Of a stretch of 64,000 nucleotides of DNA, positions 59,906-64,000 are shown piece by piece. Origin of the DNA: Halapricum desulfuricans (lineage in GTDB: Archaea; Halobacteriota; Halobacteria; Halobacteriales; Haloarculaceae); NCBI RefSeq assembly GCF_017094505.1, contig NZ_CP064787.1, forward strand, positions 1,860,001-1,924,000. The letters run 5' to 3'. Every line of letters starts with the position of its first letter. Positions within the stretch are counted from its first letter, which is position 1. A program made the translations under genes and the position numbers. Under the pieces are notes generated by a model. That model made no database searches, had not been told where the DNA came from, and saw only the letters and a list, made by a program, of their open reading frames with translations.

Positions 59906-62418
59906 AGGAACGCCTCTAATCCCGTCTGGTTCTGTCCAGACACCGCAGCCTCAACATCAACATCAACTGCGTCCAGCATTTCTCCTAACGGCTTGATCAA
60001 CAATTTCGTCGTCATTTCACCGGCTGCGATATTCAGCCGGTCACTGATCGGCCGGAGATCGTCACTACTCTCATACCCAATCACGTCGATCTTCTCACCG
60101 ACTTCATCAAAGTACGCCGGCTGAAGGTAGCACCGCATTGGCTTCGACGCTTTCCCGAACTCCGTACCCAGCAACTCATTCGCGTACTTCGCCGCTCGGA
60201 TATGAGCTGTGTTACTCTCATACTCGTCTAACTCCTTGCGGATACCACCAGGAATCCCGATCAATTCCCAATCCGGATTCGCCGGATCAATCAACTTGGC
60301 GGCGTCATAGACGATCTGTTGCACATCACCTTCTCGCCCATCGAGGATCGTGTTAATGATCTCCTTTTCAGTGTCCCGAGTCAGGCGAGAACTGTCCGAC
60401 CGCTTGGAAGCAGACCCCTTGATAACCGTCTCAGGTTCATCCATCACCGCGCCCGGTTCCATCCCTTCTTTCCACGTCGCTCTGTACGCGTACTTCTTCT
60501 TCTTTCCCCACTGTAAGAACCGGGGAGCGAACATCTCAGGACCGATCCGCCACTCGCAATCCTCTGCCGGAACGTTCATCGATTCCGCCAGCGGTGGATA
60601 GACCTCTTCTTCTAACCGATCACAAATCTCAAACGCCGACTCGATACACCGCTTCTGGTCCCACTCGGGCGGGAAGGCGATGTAGTTCGAGTCCGTGTCA
60701 CCGTAGATTACTCGGGCTTCAGTCTTGGAATCAACGAATGCACCAGATTCCTTCACAACTTCCTGCCCAGCCAAGGTCACAGCCTCAGCCGTTTCACGGT
60801 CATAGAGGAAGAATCTATCCCACCCAATCACCCCATAGATTGAGTTGGTGATAGTTTTTGATACTTGATACTTTACCGCGTACAGTGCCTCTTCGACGGA
60901 CCCCGGATCGGCCTCGTTCTTGAGAGTGCGGAAGCCCTCTTTCAGATCCAGCGCGTCCTTAACCAGCGACTTGAACAGCCCATCCCGATCAAGCCGGAAG
61001 CACACACCGTTCGGTGCTTTCGAATACGGGATTCCCTCAGCCTTGGCCCGCTCTTCGCTGATCTTGGTGTCCGGGGACGCGTTCAGCATATACATTGTCC
61101 ACGGGTACAGCGATTCCACGTCGATCCCGAGAACGTTCATTACGACGCCCGTGTAGGGCTTCATAACGTGACCGCCCTCGTACTTCCGGCCGCCCGTCGA
61201 GTCAGCAGTCGGGCCAACTTCTCGCCGATCTCGCAACTTCCGCCGAGCCATCATTTCGATGAACTGGTAATTGTTCACCGTGTTCTCGAAGTTCACGCCA
61301 ATCTGCTTCCGGAGATTATCTCGGAAGTCGATAACGGCCGCACTTTCGTTAATATCGACCGACAGTAGCACGTCCCGGCCGTTGTAATTGATCAACAATT
61401 CCGGGTTCTCCCTAAACATCTGGAAGTACCCTTCTTCGTGGCTGATCTTCGCCGCGCCAAGTTCTACTCCGGCGACGTAATCCAGGCTGTAAGACCGAAG
61501 TTCGCCCCACGAGTTCTTCTTGTACGCCGTCAAAAGGTCATACACCGACCGGCCCTTAATCCGACCCTCGCCGTTGTAGTTGATGTACGCCTCTCCGAGC
61601 GGCGACATTACTCCGGGATTCGCTCCGACACGTTCCATCCGCTCGATCACGTAAGGCGCGTCGAAGTCAACATTCCACGCTGTCAGCACGTCCGGATCTC
61701 GTTCGGCTACCCACTCAGCAAACCGAATCAACATCGACTTCTCGTCTTCATCAACGTGCAACAGATCAACCTCTTCCGGCTTACCGTTCGGGAACATCTT
61801 CGCAATGTCCCGACCGTCGCCGTCGATGAATCCGGTGTACTTGTTTTCGTAATTGTCGTGGGCAACGATTGATGTGACACGCTTCTCGCCCGGCTCAGGG
61901 AACGACCCTCTGTCGTCAACCTCAATGTCAAAGGTCACGATCCTGGTCTCTGGATCAATCTCAACGGGTGCCTCAATCGGTTTTACATCTTCAATATCAA
62001 CCGGTGGGCTTTGCATACCGGGACGGGTATCAATAGGAACCTGCACCCAGTCTTTCAGACCGGTGTCGATCCGGAACCGTTGAACGGGCCGCACGTCGGC
62101 TTCATAGTGTGTTGGGAAGAGGGAAGCCGCCCGCTTAATCATCTTCGGAGACTCGACAACGATCTGGCTCACATCACGGTCTTCCCCAAAGGGCGAGAAG
62201 GTTGTCTCGTGGTTGATGGACACTACGCCCTCGTCGCCGAGATATTCGCGTTCTCGATCAAGGACGTACTCGGTGTCGGTGTAGAAGTATGGTTCGAACC
62301 CGTGAATGGTGACAGCCTGACGGGTGCCCTCAGTGTCACGACCAAACAGATGAATCTCTGTCGTATTGGTGTCGTCGTTCGTTACTGCTTCGACGTTTGT
62401 GATTAATAACTCTATCAT
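59902..62418 (-). CDS. polB: Family-B DNA polymerase with C-terminal PCNA-binding motif
   Basis: An 838-residue replicative polymerase. The exonuclease motifs are complete: Asp164-Ile-Glu166 (Exo I), Asn249...Asp253 (Exo II) and Tyr345...Asp349 (Exo III). The polymerase motifs are DVESLYP (433-439), KTITNSIYG (521-529) and YGDTDS (572-577). The last eight residues, QTGLEAFL, fit a PIP box, so host or viral PCNA should act as clamp. There is no intein. It differs from chromosomal haloarchaeal PolB in its low-GC setting and provirus context. Confidence 0.95.
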   Translation of the reverse strand: MIELLITNVEAVTNDDTNTTEIHLFGRDTEGTRQAVTIHGFEPYFYTDTEYVLDREREYLGDEGVVSINHETTFSPFGEDRDVSQIVVESPKMIKRAASLFPTHYEADVRPVQRFRIDTGLKDWVQVPIDTRPGMQSPPVDIEDVKPIEAPVEIDPETRIVTFDIEVDDRGSFPEPGEKRVTSIVAHDNYENKYTGFIDGDGRDIAKMFPNGKPEEVDLLHVDEDEKSMLIRFAEWVAERDPDVLTAWNVDFDAPYVIERMERVGANPGVMSPLGEAYINYNGEGRIKGRSVYDLLTAYKKNSWGELRSYSLDYVAGVELGAAKISHEEGYFQMFRENPELLINYNGRDVLLSVDINESAAVIDFRDNLRKQIGVNFENTVNNYQFIEMMARRKLRDRREVGPTADSTGGRKYEGGHVMKPYTGVVMNVLGIDVESLYPWTMYMLNASPDTKISEERAKAEGIPYSKAPNGVCFRLDRDGLFKSLVKDALDLKEGFRTLKNEADPGSVEEALYAVKYQVSKTITNSIYGVIGWDRFFLYDRETAEAVTLAGQEVVKESGAFVDSKTEARVIYGDTDSNYIAFPPEWDQKRCIESAFEICDRLEEEVYPPLAESMNVPAEDCEWRIGPEMFAPRFLQWGKKKKYAYRATWKEGMEPGAVMDEPETVIKGSASKRSDSSRLTRDTEKEIINTILDGREGDVQQIVYDAAKLIDPANPDWELIGIPGGIRKELDEYESNTAHIRAAKYANELLGTEFGKASKPMRCYLQPAYFDEVGEKIDVIGYESSDDLRPISDRLNIAAGEMTTKLLIKPLGEMLDAVDVDVEAAVSGQNQTGLEAFL

Positions 62419-62990
62419 TGTAGATCATACCCAAGGACGATCAGTTTCATCCCGATCCGATTCTTCAGGGCACCATAATCCAGATCGTTCTCAACCGGGT
62501 GGTCACTCAGATGTTCCAGTTTACGTAACCCCCACTCCGCCTCTCGAATGTCTCGTTCTATCAGATCGACTTTACCGAACCGATCTTCACCGTCTCTCCC
62601 TCGTTGCTGTAGGCGCTGAAGACGAATGTCCGGATCAGCGTCAACGAATATGACGGGAATGTAGCCGAACACCACTTCAAACACGTACAATTCTTCGATT
62701 GCCCGAATGCCCTCGATGTGAACAGGTTCTTCTGGGTAGCCGTGTTCATCCCACCACTCGATCACTCGGTTCGCCATTACAGCCGGGCCGCCTATGTATC
62801 GACTCACTGTTGCCCAGTGACCGATCTCGTGGCTGGTTGCGTCTTCACCCAGTTTATCATAGGCGATTTCTTTTACAACGTCTCCCATTGAGACGTGTTC
62901 ACCCCCGATCCATTGTTCTCCGAACGTTGCCGCTTCTGTCTTGCCAGCACCGGGATACCCGGTATAGGCGATTGCTCTTGGTTGGGTCAT
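62415..62990 (-). CDS. P-loop nucleotide kinase-like protein
   Basis: A 191-residue protein resembling adenylate or dephospho-CoA kinases. Walker A is GYPGAGKTEAA, followed by GDVVKEIAYDKLG (NMP-binding-type helix) and VIFVDADPDIRLQRLQQRGR with lid-like arginines. It may phosphorylate dNMPs for element replication. The ATG at 62990 suits a TATA-like GAAATATC near 63033; the ATG at 63023 is too close to it. Its end overlaps the polymerase ATG. Confidence 0.8.
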   Translation of the reverse strand: MTQPRAIAYTGYPGAGKTEAATFGEQWIGGEHVSMGDVVKEIAYDKLGEDATSHEIGHWATVSRYIGGPAVMANRVIEWWDEHGYPEEPVHIEGIRAIEELYVFEVVFGYIPVIFVDADPDIRLQRLQQRGRDGEDRFGKVDLIERDIREAEWGLRKLEHLSDHPVENDLDYGALKNRIGMKLIVLGYDLQ

Positions 62991-63052
62991 TGATTGGGTT
63001 TCGTCAGCCGCCCCAACTTTCATTCTGATATTTCAAACTACGGGGCGGTTAC

Positions 63053-64000
63053 TCAGATTCCGAGTTTGGACTTGGTGTACCGAACCGCACCGAAATCCAT
63101 CCCGAAATGTTCAGCAAGTTCGTGATCAGAGAGCGTGCCGGCTAAACGCCGGAACTCCTCTTCGTGTTTGAGACCTTCGCCCCACGTCGAGGAACACATA
63201 TCATAGTACGGACACTGTTCGTCCTTCCCAGTTCCCCACTTACACAGGGGCTGTTCGTCGATCTCAAGGTGAGCAGGGTTCTCGCCACTCACCGCCTGCA
63301 TTTCGTGAACCACCTGCCGGATCTTCGCCCGGCGGGATTCCTTCAACGGCGACACGATCAATTCATCCGCTTTCGGATAATACCCGGCAACGCCGGCTAC
63401 ATCCCACTCAGATTCGAACAACATCGCGTAGTATTCGCCTTCAAGATAGATCCCCTCTTCCCGGTACTTCGGGTTCGGGGTCTTGCCGGTCTTGAAGTCT
63501 ACAATCACTACGCCCTCGTCGGTCTCGATCTCCGGGAAGCCTGACGCCGGATAGATCGCGTCGGCATATCCCATCCACGGGATAGCCTCGTCGCCGTAAT
63601 CCAACGGGTCTTCCAGCCACTCTTCTGCTTCGACCGCGACCGGCAACCACGCTTCTGGCGTCGGTGCGTCCCGTGCCCGGCGTGCTTCAAAGAGCAGGAA
63701 GTTTGCGACGAACGGCTCAGTGTAGTCAGCCCAGCGCCGCGTATCCGGAAGCAGGTCGATCATCTCCGAGATCGTGGGTGTCCGGCCGTGGGTCTCAACG
63801 AACCGTTCAGCGGCCGCGTAGTAGTCCTCGAACGTCTCGTGAACCGCCGTCCCGCGCCGCATATACCGCGTCTCTGGCTCCTTGTACCCTTTCAGGTAGG
63901 AGTAGTTGAACTTCTCTTGGCAGGTGAGCCACTTCTTCACTCGGGATTTGCTGATATAAGGGATCTCGCCCGGCTCAACGCTCTCTCGAAGGGCAAGAAC
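63053..64000 (-). CDS. RecB/Cas4-type PD-(D/E)XK nuclease, 5' end outside window
   Basis: At least 315 residues, with the frame open to the last base of the window. Residues before the internal GTG at 63940 (EIPYISKSR) continue the family start ISKSRVKKWLTCQEKF, so that GTG is not the true start. The nuclease core is GTAVHETFEDYY, then GYADAIYP and VVIVDFKTGK. An N-terminal Cys and C-terminal CKWGTGKDEQCPYYDMC suggest a 4Fe-4S cluster as in Cas4/AddB. It probably processes DNA ends for element replication or recombination. Confidence 0.87.
   Translation of the reverse strand, partial: VLALRESVEPGEIPYISKSRVKKWLTCQEKFNYSYLKGYKEPETRYMRRGTAVHETFEDYYAAAERFVETHGRTPTISEMIDLLPDTRRWADYTEPFVANFLLFEARRARDAPTPEAWLPVAVEAEEWLEDPLDYGDEAIPWMGYADAIYPASGFPEIETDEGVVIVDFKTGKTPNPKYREEGIYLEGEYYAMLFESEWDVAGVAGYYPKADELIVSPLKESRRAKIRQVVHEMQAVSGENPAHLEIDEQPLCKWGTGKDEQCPYYDMCSSTWGEGLKHEEEFRRLAGTLSDHELAEHFGMDFGAVRYTKSKLGI

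Larger units (their letters stand above)
58703..64000. mobile_element. Provirus-like integrated element, left part
   Basis: Bounded at the left by the tRNA-Gly 3' fragment and open at the right window edge. GC is visibly lower than in the chromosome (32 G+C of 60 at 61801-61860, against 43 of 60 at 2761-2820). Genes are all on the minus strand with overlapping stops and starts: a nuclease-like protein, two zinc-ribbon proteins, DNA polymerase B, a kinase and a RecB/Cas4-type nuclease. No integrase or structural gene is in view. A haloarchaeal tailed-virus or plasmid origin is inferred. Confidence 0.75.

Noticed and set aside
63053-63940. GTG at 63940 as the start of the RecB/Cas4-type nuclease
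   Set aside because: In-frame codons upstream to the window edge encode the expected family start (ISKSR), so the gene is truncated by the window instead.

Overview
The window is chromosomal DNA of a haloarchaeon (class Halobacteria). Genes are GC-rich and encode very acidic proteins. Many have a TATA-like box about 25-30 bases before the start codon and no leader. The informational genes are archaeal: TFE, L7Ae, S28e, L24e, S19e, TmcA and Orc1/Cdc6. The genus cannot be fixed from this sequence alone. About 58 kb is ordinary chromosome. The last ~5 kb is an integrated foreign element with visibly lower GC.

Layout. 1-9.3 kb: 3'-truncated smc, rpiA, an AEC transporter, a nucleoside phosphorylase, an HPP-Usp fusion, a K+ channel/RCK protein, a phosphatase-superfamily protein and a DUF302 protein. 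9.5-16.8 kb: rps19e, mutL, a divergent cis-prenyltransferase-like gene, a truncated adenylation-domain protein, a membrane protein, an aldo/keto reductase and a geranylgeranyl reductase-family flavoprotein. 17-26.9 kb: a HAD phosphatase, small membrane proteins, a beta-CASP nuclease, the ribosomal cluster rpl7ae-rps28e-rpl24e-ndk, an ABC transporter pair, tmcA-DUF456 and a ferredoxin. 27-35 kb: a lower-GC divergent pair, msrA, ilvB with a structured leader and an upstream small ORF, the proC-proB-proA operon and tyrS.

35-41.6 kb is repeat-rich: a 3x37-bp array, surE, a DUF502 protein, then a probable replication origin. The origin candidate has two inverted 27-bp origin-box-like sequences enclosing an 8x29-bp tandem array and an AT-rich tract, next to an orc1/cdc6 gene whose 3' end merges into a 4x38-bp array. 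An AbrB-PhoU regulator follows. 41.7-56.5 kb: an ATP-NAD kinase-like gene, a cinA/moaB-like gene, the tfe-DUF2110-DUF5803 operon, a Gfo/Idh/MocA gene relic, HMG-CoA synthase (its 3' end duplicated around a hairpin-rich insert), a 2-hydroxyacid dehydrogenase, a flavoprotein with a small membrane partner, a P-type ATPase, divergent Usp genes and AMP phosphorylase.

56.5-64 kb is mobile DNA: a tRNA-like 3' fragment, an IS1341-type element (DUF2080 protein plus TnpB), the 3' half of a tRNA-Gly(UCC) gene acting as an attachment site, and the left part of a provirus-like element. That element carries two zinc-ribbon proteins, a family-B DNA polymerase with a C-terminal PCNA-binding motif, a P-loop kinase and a RecB/Cas4-type nuclease running off the right edge.
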